Of a stretch of 5,703 nucleotides of DNA, positions 1 through 5,551 are shown piece by piece. The notes beneath the pieces are model-generated. The model did no database searches, was not told the origin of the DNA, and worked only from the letters and a program-made list of their open reading frames with translations. Made by a program: the position numbers and the translations under genes. Each line of letters begins with the position of its first letter. Within the stretch, counting starts at the first letter, position 1. Source of the stretch: Acidobacteriota bacterium (lineage in GTDB: Bacteria > Acidobacteriota > Terriglobia > UBA7540); NCBI GenBank assembly GCA_021789565.1, contig JAJYJL010000628.1, forward strand, positions 1 to 5,703, in the 5' to 3' direction.

Positions 1-171
1 CGCGTGAAACTGACATTGACCCACGAGGAAATCGGCCAGATTATCGGGACTTCCCGCGAAACTGTCACTCGGACGCTGGGCGAATTCAAGGCCAAGCACC
101 TTGCCGAACTGAAAGGCTCAACCCTTGTAATCCAAAACAAGGCAGCGCTGGAAGCCTTCCTGGGCGGATAG
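1..171 (+). CDS. CRP/FNR-family transcription regulator, C-terminal HTH part (5' end outside the window)
   Basis: This is the last 56 codons of a regulator whose N-terminal effector domain lies to the left of the window; the reading frame is open from base 1 to a TAG at 169-171. The visible part is the winged helix-turn-helix of the CRP family: LTHEEIGQIIG (residues 6-16) is the first HTH helix and TSRETVTRTLGEF (17-29) the recognition helix. A wing with KGSTLVIQNKAALEAFL follows to the end. Arg19, Glu20 and Arg24 line up with Arg180, Glu181 and Arg185 of E. coli CRP, the residues that read GTGA half-sites; FNR-type proteins have V-E-T-I-S-R here instead. A preference for GTGA-N6-TCAC is therefore expected, and such sites lie 137-174 bases downstream. 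The wording closely resembles acidobacterial CRP paralogues as I remember them. The effector cannot be judged from this part. Confidence 0.93.
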   Translation, partial: RVKLTLTHEEIGQIIGTSRETVTRTLGEFKAKHLAELKGSTLVIQNKAALEAFLGG

Positions 172-216
172 TCGACCCGCAGGCGTCTTCTCCTACTCTA
201 TTCCACGAAACCGAAA

Positions 217-256
217 TGCGGGGCTGCAGGGCCCTGCACGCAGCGAGCTTTATATT
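217..256 (+). terminator. possible terminator of the CRP-family gene
   Basis: A G/C-rich fold lies 45 bases after the stop codon. TGCGGGGC (217-224) can pair with GCCC (231-234) and CGCA (239-242), leaving a four-base bulge; alternatively GCTGC (223-227) pairs with GCAGC (240-244). The same place contains the 14-bp palindrome TGCAGGGCCCTGCA (225-238). A moderately T-rich run, TTTATATT, begins at 249 after a short spacer. The spacer and the interrupted T-run make this a weak intrinsic terminator, and the palindrome might be a protein site instead. Confidence 0.3.
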
Positions 257-307
257 GTCTGCCGGCAGGCTGAACCCGCAAAACCAAAGCAAACGGGCCG
301 TGGCTGG

Positions 308-345
308 AGTGAAGTACGTCACATACGTCGGTGACGCAGCTCACT
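308..345 (+). promoter_or_regulatory. tandem CRP-type operators, centres 22 bp apart
   Basis: Two 16-mers fit the CRP consensus core GTGA-N6-TCAC exactly: AGTGAAGTACGTCACA at 308-323 and GGTGACGCAGCTCACT at 330-345. Their centres (315.5 and 337.5) are 22 bp apart, about two helical turns, so both would face the same side of the DNA. The nearer site is centred 41.5 bp upstream of the start predicted from the -10 element at 367-372, which is the class II activation geometry known for E. coli CRP. The regulator encoded at 1-171 has the matching recognition helix. The same arrangement recurs at 2133-2170. What this promoter transcribes is unclear, because no convincing gene follows on the plus strand. 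Confidence 0.6.
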
Positions 346-366
346 GATGCCCCTAAAACCCTTGTC

Positions 367-372
367 TAAACT
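367..372 (+). promoter_or_regulatory. -10 element TAAACT of the operator-linked promoter
   Basis: TAAACT matches TATAAT at four of six positions and begins 36 bases after the GTGA of the nearer CRP-type site. This is identical to the spacing of TAAAGT at 2192-2197 in the second promoter. The start point would be near 379. No good -35 hexamer is needed or seen, as usual where an activator overlaps the -35 region. Confidence 0.4.
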
Positions 373-378
373 GTGTGT

Positions 379-470
379 AACATACCACCCGGGAATCCGC
401 CCCAGCGGCCGACGATTTGCCCCACACGCGCCGTTCGATTCCCGGGTTTACCTCTTTCTAGATCCTTTTT
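379..470 (+). ncRNA. candidate small RNA closed by an 11-bp stem
   Basis: This is a speculative call. The transcript predicted from the promoter above would begin near 379 and almost at once enter ACCCGGGAATC (387-397), which pairs perfectly with GATTCCCGGGT (437-447) across a 39-base loop. After the stem the sequence is pyrimidine-rich (TTTACCTCTTTC) and ends in a T5 run at 466-470. The layout of promoter, stable closing stem and U-rich tail suits a structured non-coding RNA of about 90 nt. The alternative is that the repeat is merely a terminator between the convergent flanking genes, or a DNA site for a dimeric protein. The T5 run is 18 bases from the stem, which weakens the terminator part. 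Confidence 0.25.
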
Positions 471-480
471 CCCTCCATTC

Positions 481-506
481 ATTAAACAGCCCGCTGGAAG
501 TGCGGG
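481..506 (-). terminator. possible terminator of the TPR gene
   Basis: On the minus strand, CCCGC (502-506 read in reverse) pairs with GCGGG (490-494) around a seven-base loop. CTGTTTAAT follows, about 60 bases past the TPR stop codon. The stem is short and the T-run broken, so it is a weak candidate. Confidence 0.28.
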
Positions 507-567
507 TGGATCCGGAGATGGATCAATTGTTGCAGAGAGCATCAGGACACTCCAGCCAGAGAGTTTC

Positions 568-1978
568 TCAAGGCCCGGGTGTTGAAACTGGCATTGCCCT
601 TTGGCGCAAGCCGGCGGCTCGGACAGCAAGGGCGTCCGCCTTGCCAATCTTGCCTAAGTGCCGCTCGACTGCCGAATAAAGGCTCAAGGTCCGGGCCAGT
701 TGGGGATTGTCCGTGCCGTAGTCAGCTTCCTGGATTTTGAGCGCCCGCTCGCAAAGCGGCTCAGCATCCGAATATTCACGCTCGTGTAATTCCACGTCCG
801 CAAGCTGCACGAGCGTGTAAGCAAGCGCCGCGTCATTGGGATTGAGCGCGATCTGCTGGTCTTTCAGCGCCCGCTTAAAAACAGCTTCAGAATCGGACAG
901 CCGTCCCTGCTTCTCATAAAAGGATACCAGCGGAGTATGGCCGAGAGATTCAATAAAACTCTCGCGGAGGCGTCCTATGGCGCGTTCACGCAGGTCGAAA
1001 CTGCGCTTGAAAGCGGCTTCTGCCTCGGTGTCTCTCCCTTGCAACTGAAGGTCCCGCCCAAGGCCATCGTAAAAGGCAACTGCCTGAACGGGGCCCTTGG
1101 ACTACCAACGCAATCATCTGACGATCGGTTGCCACAGCCAGATCGTAGGAATGGTCCGCCTCATACATACGCGACAGCGCCAGCAGGTGCGAGATCTTGG
1201 GCAGATATGGACCGTATCGAAAGCCAGGACTCGAGTCAGGCGTCTGGGCAGCCCGTTGTGAGAGGAGTTCTTCAGCGTAACCGGGATGGCCGGTGTCGCG
1301 GTAGTAGCCAGCCAAGATCGATACGCAACCCGCGCTGCGCGGCTCCGGCTGGGCTTCGCAGATTCGAACCTCCTCGGCCTGCACCTTACGGCCCTCGGCG
1401 TCGCGGCGTTCACAGTGGTAAGCCATCACCACGGCCGAAAGCGCCTTTAAAAGGTAATAGTCTTGTGGCCCGGGGTTCTGGCGTGCGAGGTCCAGTTGTT
1501 GCGCGGCGGCCTGGGCGAACGTCGTGTAGTCACCGCTGAACCTGGCGTAAGCACCGAGTTCATCGAGGTCCAGAAAGACCCGCGCGGTTGCCTGCGCGCC
1601 CAGGGCACGGTCCGCAGCGACGGCTCGCGTCTCCTCAGCAATTGCCTGCTTGTAATGGTGCAGTCGGTACTCGACGTTCGCCAGGTTGTTCAGCAACGAG
1701 CCGAAGCCCGAGCCTGAAGGCAATTCTCTTTCAGCTTCGGCAATTGCGGTGTTCAGCAACTTCTCCGCGTCAAGCAGCCTGCCTTCCTTCTCTGCTTTGG
1801 AAATTTCCTCCAACGTAGGATCGAGCGCATGCGCGGAGGGGCCCGATTGAAGTTGTTTCGACGGTGCCATCGCTGTTTCAGGGTTTGAAGCAGAAGTCTG
1901 GGCGATGATGCCAGAAGGAATGAAAAGCAGAATCCATACAACTGCTGGAATTACGCACCAGCAAGCATGCTTTGACAT
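568..1978 (-). pseudogene. secreted TPR-repeat protein, interrupted by a one-base frameshift
   Basis: The gene starts at ATG 1976-1978 with a strong ribosome binding site (GGAGGT, 1984-1989, five bases away). Residues 1-26 form a Sec signal peptide: a charged start, then a hydrophobic core VIPAVVWILLFI, then a likely cleavage after IIA. The rest is helical, with tetratricopeptide-like units such as GRLLDAEKLLNTAI, LLNNLANVEYRLHHYKQAI and EREYSDAEPLCERALKIQE. TPR domains hold protein partners; the partner is unknown. The starting frame runs through ALVVQGP and then turns to arginine-rich nonsense ending at 986. The next frame continues sensibly from GPVQAVAFYDGLGRDLQLQG to the TGA at 568-570. 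Removing one base from the GGGGCCC run at 1090-1096 restores a single frame of 469 residues, so this is a recent frameshift or a sequencing error. The clean TPR sequence on both sides favours a young event or an error. No paralogue is named. Confidence 0.75.
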
Positions 1979-1983
1979 AGCAC

Positions 1984-2039
1984 ACCTCCGGCAGGATTCG
2001 GATGCGCCCCATTATACGTCCGCAGACTTTGATTCACCA
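1984..2039 (-). promoter_or_regulatory. promoter and ribosome binding site of the TPR gene
   Basis: On the minus strand there is a perfect -10 hexamer TATAAT (2011-2016), with a poor -35 TGGTGA (2034-2039, three of six matches) at 17-bp spacing. The start would be near 2004, giving a leader of about 26 nt that contains GGAGGT (1984-1989). Promoter and translation start both look intact, although the coding frame is broken downstream. Confidence 0.55.
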
Positions 2040-2110
2040 GATGTGCAATTGGAAAGCGTACATCACCGCTGAAAATTAGTGTTTGTCCAGGTTTTTTCGG
2101 GTGGCTTGCA

Positions 2111-2170
2111 CCTGGATGTGGTCACAGGCACGTGTGAATAGCAGCACTGCCTTGGGTGACTGTCATCACT
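2111..2170 (+). promoter_or_regulatory. tandem CRP-type operators upstream of the HTH-less CRP gene
   Basis: GGTGACTGTCATCACT at 2155-2170 contains a perfect GTGA-N6-TCAC core and shares its outer bases (GGTGAC....TCACT) with the site at 330-345. TGTGAATAGCAGCACT at 2133-2148 is a second, weaker site with one good half. Its centre is 22 bp upstream, exactly as in the first promoter. A further 22 bp upstream, 2111-2126 keeps only the right half TCACA. The nearer site is centred at -41.5 from the start predicted by TAAAGT at 2192-2197. A CRP-family protein therefore probably activates the gene at 2221. The sites lie between divergent genes but are about 150 bp from the TPR start, too far for classical activation of that gene. 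Confidence 0.6.
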
Positions 2171-2191
2171 GCCTGCCATTGCCTAAGCGGT

Positions 2192-2216
2192 TAAAGTCGG
2201 TTCAGATTGAGGGAAG
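2192..2216 (+). promoter_or_regulatory. -10 element and ribosome binding site of the HTH-less CRP gene
   Basis: TAAAGT (2192-2197) begins 36 bases after the GTGA of the nearer operator and predicts a start near 2204. AGGGAAG (2210-2216) precedes ATG 2221 by four bases. This leaves a leader of only about 17 nt and decides the start at 2221 over the upstream in-frame TTG at 2083. Confidence 0.45.
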
Positions 2217-2220
2217 TGCC

Positions 2221-2697
2221 ATGAAACAAAGTCGTGCTCAGACAATCGGTGCTCCCACTCCAGGCAGGAGCAGAAATCCATTGCCTCCTGTGGCGCTTGC
2301 CGGTTTGAGGGCGATTCAAACTACAAAAATCTGCCCCAAGGGCTTTGAGTTTTATCTGGAAGGGCAATCGCCGTCGGGGATTTACATTCTCTACACAGGT
2401 GGTGCGGACCTCTCCGTGACGGACGCCCACGGCCGGCAATTGGTCCTGGGCTCAGCCCTTCCAGGAGACATCCTGGGATTGAGTGCTGTGATATCGGGCA
2501 AGTACTACGAAGAGACTGCAGTCGCGGCAGTCCCCAGCCAGACCGGTTTCGTCAAGAGCCAGGAATTTCTCACCTTCCTGCGCCAACATCCGGAGGCTGC
2601 CTTCTGGGTTGTCCAGTTGCTGAGTGACCGGGTAACCACCACGCTCGACCAGCTTTCGTTCATCAGACACTCTGAGGAACAACTCCTCCACCAATAG
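2221..2697 (+). CDS. CRP-like effector domain protein lacking the DNA-binding domain
   Basis: The ATG at 2221 is preferred: it has a purine-rich ribosome binding site and follows the operator-linked promoter. The open frame does extend back to a TTG at 2083, but that would place the operators inside the coding region. The 158-residue product has the CRP/FNR cyclic-nucleotide-binding-type beta roll (about residues 25-125), with FYLEGQSPSGIYILYTGGA, DAHGRQLVLGSALPGDILGLS and ETAVAAV. The start of the long dimerisation helix (FLRQHPEAAFWVVQLLSDRV) follows. Translation stops at QLSFIRHSEEQLLHQ, where family members of about 220-240 residues go on to the HTH. No HTH remnant can be read in the 150 bases downstream. 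The GEL..RS phosphate-binding signature of cAMP-binding CRP is absent (GLSAVISGKYYEETA here), so cAMP is unlikely to be the ligand. The protein may be a decaying regulator, or a natural partner that forms inactive heterodimers with a full-length paralogue. The sequence alone does not decide. Confidence 0.8.
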   Translation: MKQSRAQTIGAPTPGRSRNPLPPVALAGLRAIQTTKICPKGFEFYLEGQSPSGIYILYTGGADLSVTDAHGRQLVLGSALPGDILGLSAVISGKYYEETAVAAVPSQTGFVKSQEFLTFLRQHPEAAFWVVQLLSDRVTTTLDQLSFIRHSEEQLLHQ

Positions 2698-2710
2698 CTC
2701 GGCACGCACG

Positions 2711-2802
2711 GGCCTCTGCGCCCTGCTGCAACAATCTGAACGCCGTGTCCGCAAAGCCCTTGCATAAAATGCAGTGAAGGAGTGCCTGCGCAGGGCGCGG
2801 CC
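2711..2802. terminator. imperfect long inverted repeat between convergent genes
   Basis: GGCC-TCT-GCGCCCTGC (2711-2726) is complementary to GCAGGGCGC-GGCC (2790-2802), apart from a three-base bulge, across 63 bases. Inside lies a small hairpin TGCAT-AAA-ATGCA (2762-2774). The repeat sits between the ends of the CRP-like gene (2697) and cydB (2848) and could stop transcription from both sides. There is no T-run on either strand, so a classical intrinsic terminator is not shown. Confidence 0.3.
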
Positions 2803-2847
2803 TTGCAAAACGTCGCTTTGGCGCCACGCTGACTGGCAGAGCGATTT

Positions 2848-3861
2848 TCAGTAATGCCCTTCCTCCAGCTTGACCTTTCCGTGGAACACACGATGGACGT
2901 AAGTGTGGTAGATGATCACGGCGATCATGCCGAAAGCATTCGCAATCAGCGACACACGAAGCGCGTGAGGTGATGAGGCGGCATTGTAAATGTTCAGGCT
3001 GTACTGCGGATTGATGGTTGAGGGAAGCAGGTTTGGAAACACCGTGAGCGCGGCCGTCAGCATCAGGGCGACGATCAGAAGCACCGACGAACGGAACGCT
3101 GCGGCGCTGCGGTCCGCTCCGCGTGATAGAAACCCCCAGACAAGGCCGACAAGAATGAAGAAAGGAATGACCCACGCCACCGGATAAGCCTGGAAAGTAT
3201 GAGGCGTACCTGCAAGCACAACGAAGGTGGCCACCGTAACAACAATCACCATCCCTAGGGTAATCCACCACAGCACGCGTGACCACCTGACAGCCCGCTC
3301 AAACAGAGCGCCCTCTGTTTTCACTCGAAGGTAATTAGCGCCGTGCCAGGCCAGGACCATCACGGTCAGGATGCCCGTAAGCAGCGAATACGGGTTCAGC
3401 ATCAGAGCAAAAGTTCCCTGGAAATATCCGTCCGCGCCGATCGGCAACCCACGCACGACGTTCCCCAGCGCCACGCCCAGCAGGAGAGCCAGCAAAATGC
3501 TGCCGAACCAGAACCCCGCGTCCCACAGCGCCCGCCACAAAGGATTCGTGGACTGGCTTCTGAACTCAATGGAAACTCCACGCAGAATCAGCAGCCAGAG
3601 CACCAGCATCAATGCCAGGTAAAAGCCGCTGAAGCCCGCAGCATAAACACGTGGAAACGACACTACCAGCATGCCTCCGGCCGCCAGCAGCCAGACTTCG
3701 TTGCCGTTCCAGACGGGGCCAATGGAATTCAGAACCAGCCTCCGCTCGTCATCATTTTTTGCAATCCACAGCGACAGAGACCCCACGCCCAGGTCATACC
3801 CATCCAGCACAGTGTATGCGGTGAGCATCGCTCCAAGCACAAAAAACCAGATTACGTTCAT
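2848..3861 (-). CDS. cydB: cytochrome bd quinol oxidase, subunit II
   Basis: CydB is the haem-free membrane partner of CydA in the cytochrome bd oxidase. This complex oxidises quinol and reduces O2 to water in the cytoplasmic membrane with high oxygen affinity. The 337-residue product has the family hallmarks: an N-terminal membrane helix ending in VLDGYDLGVG (18-27), then IGPVWNGNEVWLLAAGG (47-63), then FPRVYAAGFSGFYLALMLV. Several further hydrophobic helices follow, with AWHGANYL (171-178) in the middle and PSTINPQYSLNIYNAASSP (280-298) before the last helix. The start at ATG 3859-3861 has GGAGG (3871-3875) nine bases upstream. It follows cydA by 96 bp on the same strand and is probably co-transcribed. 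At the WDGN motif the usual aspartate (Asp58 of E. coli CydB) is asparagine (Asn52), a position linked to proton transfer in E. coli. No small CydX-like gene was found after it. Confidence 0.96.
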   Translation of the reverse strand: MNVIWFFVLGAMLTAYTVLDGYDLGVGSLSLWIAKNDDERRLVLNSIGPVWNGNEVWLLAAGGMLVVSFPRVYAAGFSGFYLALMLVLWLLILRGVSIEFRSQSTNPLWRALWDAGFWFGSILLALLLGVALGNVVRGLPIGADGYFQGTFALMLNPYSLLTGILTVMVLAWHGANYLRVKTEGALFERAVRWSRVLWWITLGMVIVVTVATFVVLAGTPHTFQAYPVAWVIPFFILVGLVWGFLSRGADRSAAAFRSSVLLIVALMLTAALTVFPNLLPSTINPQYSLNIYNAASSPHALRVSLIANAFGMIAVIIYHTYVHRVFHGKVKLEEGHY

Positions 3862-3957
3862 CGCTCAGAACCTCCATCGTCAGGAATCACATTTGACTCG
3901 GCCTCGCAATCACGCTCACGACCGTGGTTGCCTCTCGACCGCCTGTTTCCAGGCTTG

Positions 3958-5292
3958 CTACGCATGCGCCGACACGTCATCTTGCGGGCCGCGATTGATG
4001 ATTCGGGCCACAAGGAACAGGAAAAGGATACCCAGCACGGCATAAATTCCAGCAAAGCCCATCGTTGTAAAGATAGTCTCTCCGGCGGCGACGTTGGCGG
4101 AAGTTCCCGCCGGTGTTCTCATCAGGCCATAAACCAGCCAGGGTTGGCGCCCCACTTCGGAAACCAGCCATCCAGCCTCGTTGGCGATATAGGGAAACGG
4201 GATAGCGAACATCAGCGTCCACAGAAACCACCTGCTTGAGTAAAGCTTGCGCCGCCATAGCAGGAAAATGCCAATCAGCATCTGGGCGATAAAGATGGTC
4301 CCCAGACCAACCATGATGTGATAGCAGTAATACGTGAGTTCAACCGGTGGCCAGAGATCTTTTGAATAATTGTTCAGCCCGTCTACGGTGGCACGGAAGT
4401 TGCCATATGCAAGGAAACTGAGAAACTCCGGAACGTAGATGGGATCAATCAGCGTGCCGGTTTCAGTGTCCGGCATCCCGACGATTGCCAGCGGCGCGCC
4501 TTGGACGGTATCAAAAAGTCCTTCCATCGCTGCGAGTTTTGTGGGCTGGTATTTGACAACGTCGGCACCGTTCAAGTCACCGGTAGGAAACAATTGAGTC
4601 AGTGAAAGGATCACCCCGGCCACAACCGCCGTCTTCACCGAAAGCATGCCGAATTCCCTGTGACGGGCTGAGAGAAGATAGAAGGCTCCAATACCACCGA
4701 TGACAAAGGCTGCCGTCAGCAGGGCGCCATTAATCGTGTGGGCATATTGCCAGATCGCGTAAGGATTCAGAAGGACGGCCCAGAACGATTTTAAGTGGAT
4801 GGCGCCCGAGGCATCCATCACGTAGCCCACGGGGTGTTGCATCCAAGCGTTGGTGGCGACGATAAAGTATCCTGAAAGCAGAGAACCGAAAGCAACGCCC
4901 AACCCTGAGATCCAGTGCAGCGTTCTTCCCACTCGCTTTTCGCCCGCCAGAAACATCCCCAGAAAACCGGACTCCAGGAAGAAGGCGTAGACGCCTTCCA
5001 GCGGCAGCGTCTGTCCGAAAACCCCGCCGCCATAACTGGAGAAACGGCTCCAGTTGGTGCCAAACTCAAACTCCAGCGGAATGCCCGTAACAACCCCCAG
5101 GGCAAAATTGACGGCGAAGATCTTGGCCCAGAAGCGCGCAGCATCCGCGTAGCGCTTGTCCTTGGTCAAAAGGTGTAAAGTCGAAAAAAGAGCAATAAAG
5201 AACCCAAGCCCCATGGTGAGGATGGGAAACAGGTAGTGAAACATCACTGTGAATGCAAATTGAATGCGGTGGGCAAAGACAGCTTCGTTCAT
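3958..5292 (-). CDS. cydA: cytochrome bd quinol oxidase, subunit I (short Q-loop type)
   Basis: CydA binds haems b558, b595 and d and carries the quinol site. The start at ATG 5290-5292 is chosen because GAGGGAGGG lies just upstream and because His19 then falls at the same number as in E. coli. The open frame continues to 5496 but would include the promoter. Key residues are all present: His19 (haem ligand), Glu99 and Glu107 in LPLEGVYAFFLES, His185 in YAHTINGA and Met327 in YHIMVG (b558 ligands). Lys252 and Glu257 in TKLAAMEG belong to the quinol-binding loop, and GRQPW is at 381-385. At 444 residues it is about 80 shorter than the 522-residue E. coli protein. The missing part is in the Q-loop between helices 6 and 7, so this is the short-loop form as in Geobacillus. 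The frame is intact and followed by cydB; cydCD assembly genes are not in the window. Confidence 0.97.
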   Translation of the reverse strand: MNEAVFAHRIQFAFTVMFHYLFPILTMGLGFFIALFSTLHLLTKDKRYADAARFWAKIFAVNFALGVVTGIPLEFEFGTNWSRFSSYGGGVFGQTLPLEGVYAFFLESGFLGMFLAGEKRVGRTLHWISGLGVAFGSLLSGYFIVATNAWMQHPVGYVMDASGAIHLKSFWAVLLNPYAIWQYAHTINGALLTAAFVIGGIGAFYLLSARHREFGMLSVKTAVVAGVILSLTQLFPTGDLNGADVVKYQPTKLAAMEGLFDTVQGAPLAIVGMPDTETGTLIDPIYVPEFLSFLAYGNFRATVDGLNNYSKDLWPPVELTYYCYHIMVGLGTIFIAQMLIGIFLLWRRKLYSSRWFLWTLMFAIPFPYIANEAGWLVSEVGRQPWLVYGLMRTPAGTSANVAAGETIFTTMGFAGIYAVLGILFLFLVARIINRGPQDDVSAHA

Positions 5293-5480
5293 AAACCCTC
5301 CCTCGAACAGATGCAAACCGCGCCCCCCGGCACGCTGGTGTGGTAAAGGCAAGGCGCTGCTGTTCAGCAGGCAAGCAGGATGGTAATGGCCGCAAACACC
5401 AGTTACCCGGGAAGGTCCAAAGATACTCGCAACTTCTACTTCGCGTCCGTCAACAAAACGACCCGGAGATGGGGTAAATA
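5293..5480 (-). promoter_or_regulatory. 188-nt leader of cydAB
   Basis: If transcription starts near 5480, the cyd mRNA has an unusually long leader. It contains a hairpin-forming CTGCTG-TT-CAGCAG (5357-5370) and ends in the strong ribosome binding site GAGGGAGGG just before ATG 5292. I see no known riboswitch or GTGA-N6-TCAC operator in it. The reading frame of cydA happens to stay open through the leader, but its translation is unlike any CydA N-terminus. Confidence 0.35.
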
Positions 5481-5486
5481 AAACGC

Positions 5487-5515
5487 AGCATACCACCGGA
5501 TGAGAGTAACCGCAA
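5487..5515 (-). promoter_or_regulatory. promoter of the cydAB operon
   Basis: On the minus strand, TTGCGG (-35, 5510-5515) and TATGCT (-10, 5487-5492) are separated by exactly 17 bp, with a TGn extended -10. Each hexamer matches the sigma-70-type consensus at four of six positions. No FNR-type TTGAT-N4-ATCAA or CRP-type GTGA-N6-TCAC site was seen around it, so the oxygen response, if any, must use another signal. Confidence 0.5.
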
Positions 5516-5551
5516 GTTAGCGCTTAGTCCGAAAAAGGCAACAATCGCAAA

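Larger units (their letters stand above)
172..567. other. 396-base intergenic stretch with palindromes, CRP-type promoter and inverted repeat; no convincing gene
   Basis: The stretch lies between the convergent ends of the CRP-family gene and the TPR gene. Open frames such as 347-679 and 373-585 on the plus strand have low-complexity, proline- and serine-rich translations with no family resemblance and no good ribosome binding site. The first begins upstream of the predicted transcript start. In order the stretch holds a hairpin region (217-256), a 10-bp palindrome CTGCCGGCAG (259-268), a double CRP-type operator (308-345), a -10 element (367-372), an 11-bp inverted repeat (387-397 with 437-447), a T5 run (466-470) and a small hairpin (490-506). 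Two convergent genes need little more than terminators here, so the regulatory content is more than expected. Confidence 0.7.

Noticed and set aside
347..679. 110-codon open frame on the plus strand after the first operator pair
   Set aside because: It begins before the predicted transcript start, has no ribosome binding site and no family-like sequence, and overlaps the end of the TPR gene.
937..1539. 200-codon plus-strand frame opposite the TPR gene
   Set aside because: Its translation is rich in Arg, Pro and Ser with no domain, as expected of an antisense shadow of a GC-rich gene.
2083..2220. 46-codon TTG-started extension of the HTH-less CRP gene
   Set aside because: It would cover the operators and -10 element; the ATG at 2221 has a ribosome binding site and starts close to the domain.
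3858..4055. 65-codon minus-strand frame bridging cydA and cydB, overlapping the cydB start
   Set aside because: It is an out-of-frame reading of the cydA 3' end, highly charged, with no membrane helix, so not a CydX-like subunit.
3343..4239. 298-codon plus-strand frame across cydB and cydA
   Set aside because: It lies opposite two certain genes, and its composition (Gln, His, Arg, Ser) is typical of an antisense reading of membrane protein codons.
5405..5413. ACCCGGGAA in the cyd leader, also present in the inverted repeat at 387-397
   Set aside because: Nine bases with a palindromic CCCGGG core can recur by chance, and there is no partner arm near it.
5293..5496. N-terminal extension of cydA by 68 codons
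   Set aside because: It would include the -10 region, lacks similarity to CydA, and shifts His19 away from its conserved number; ATG 5292 has a strong ribosome binding site.
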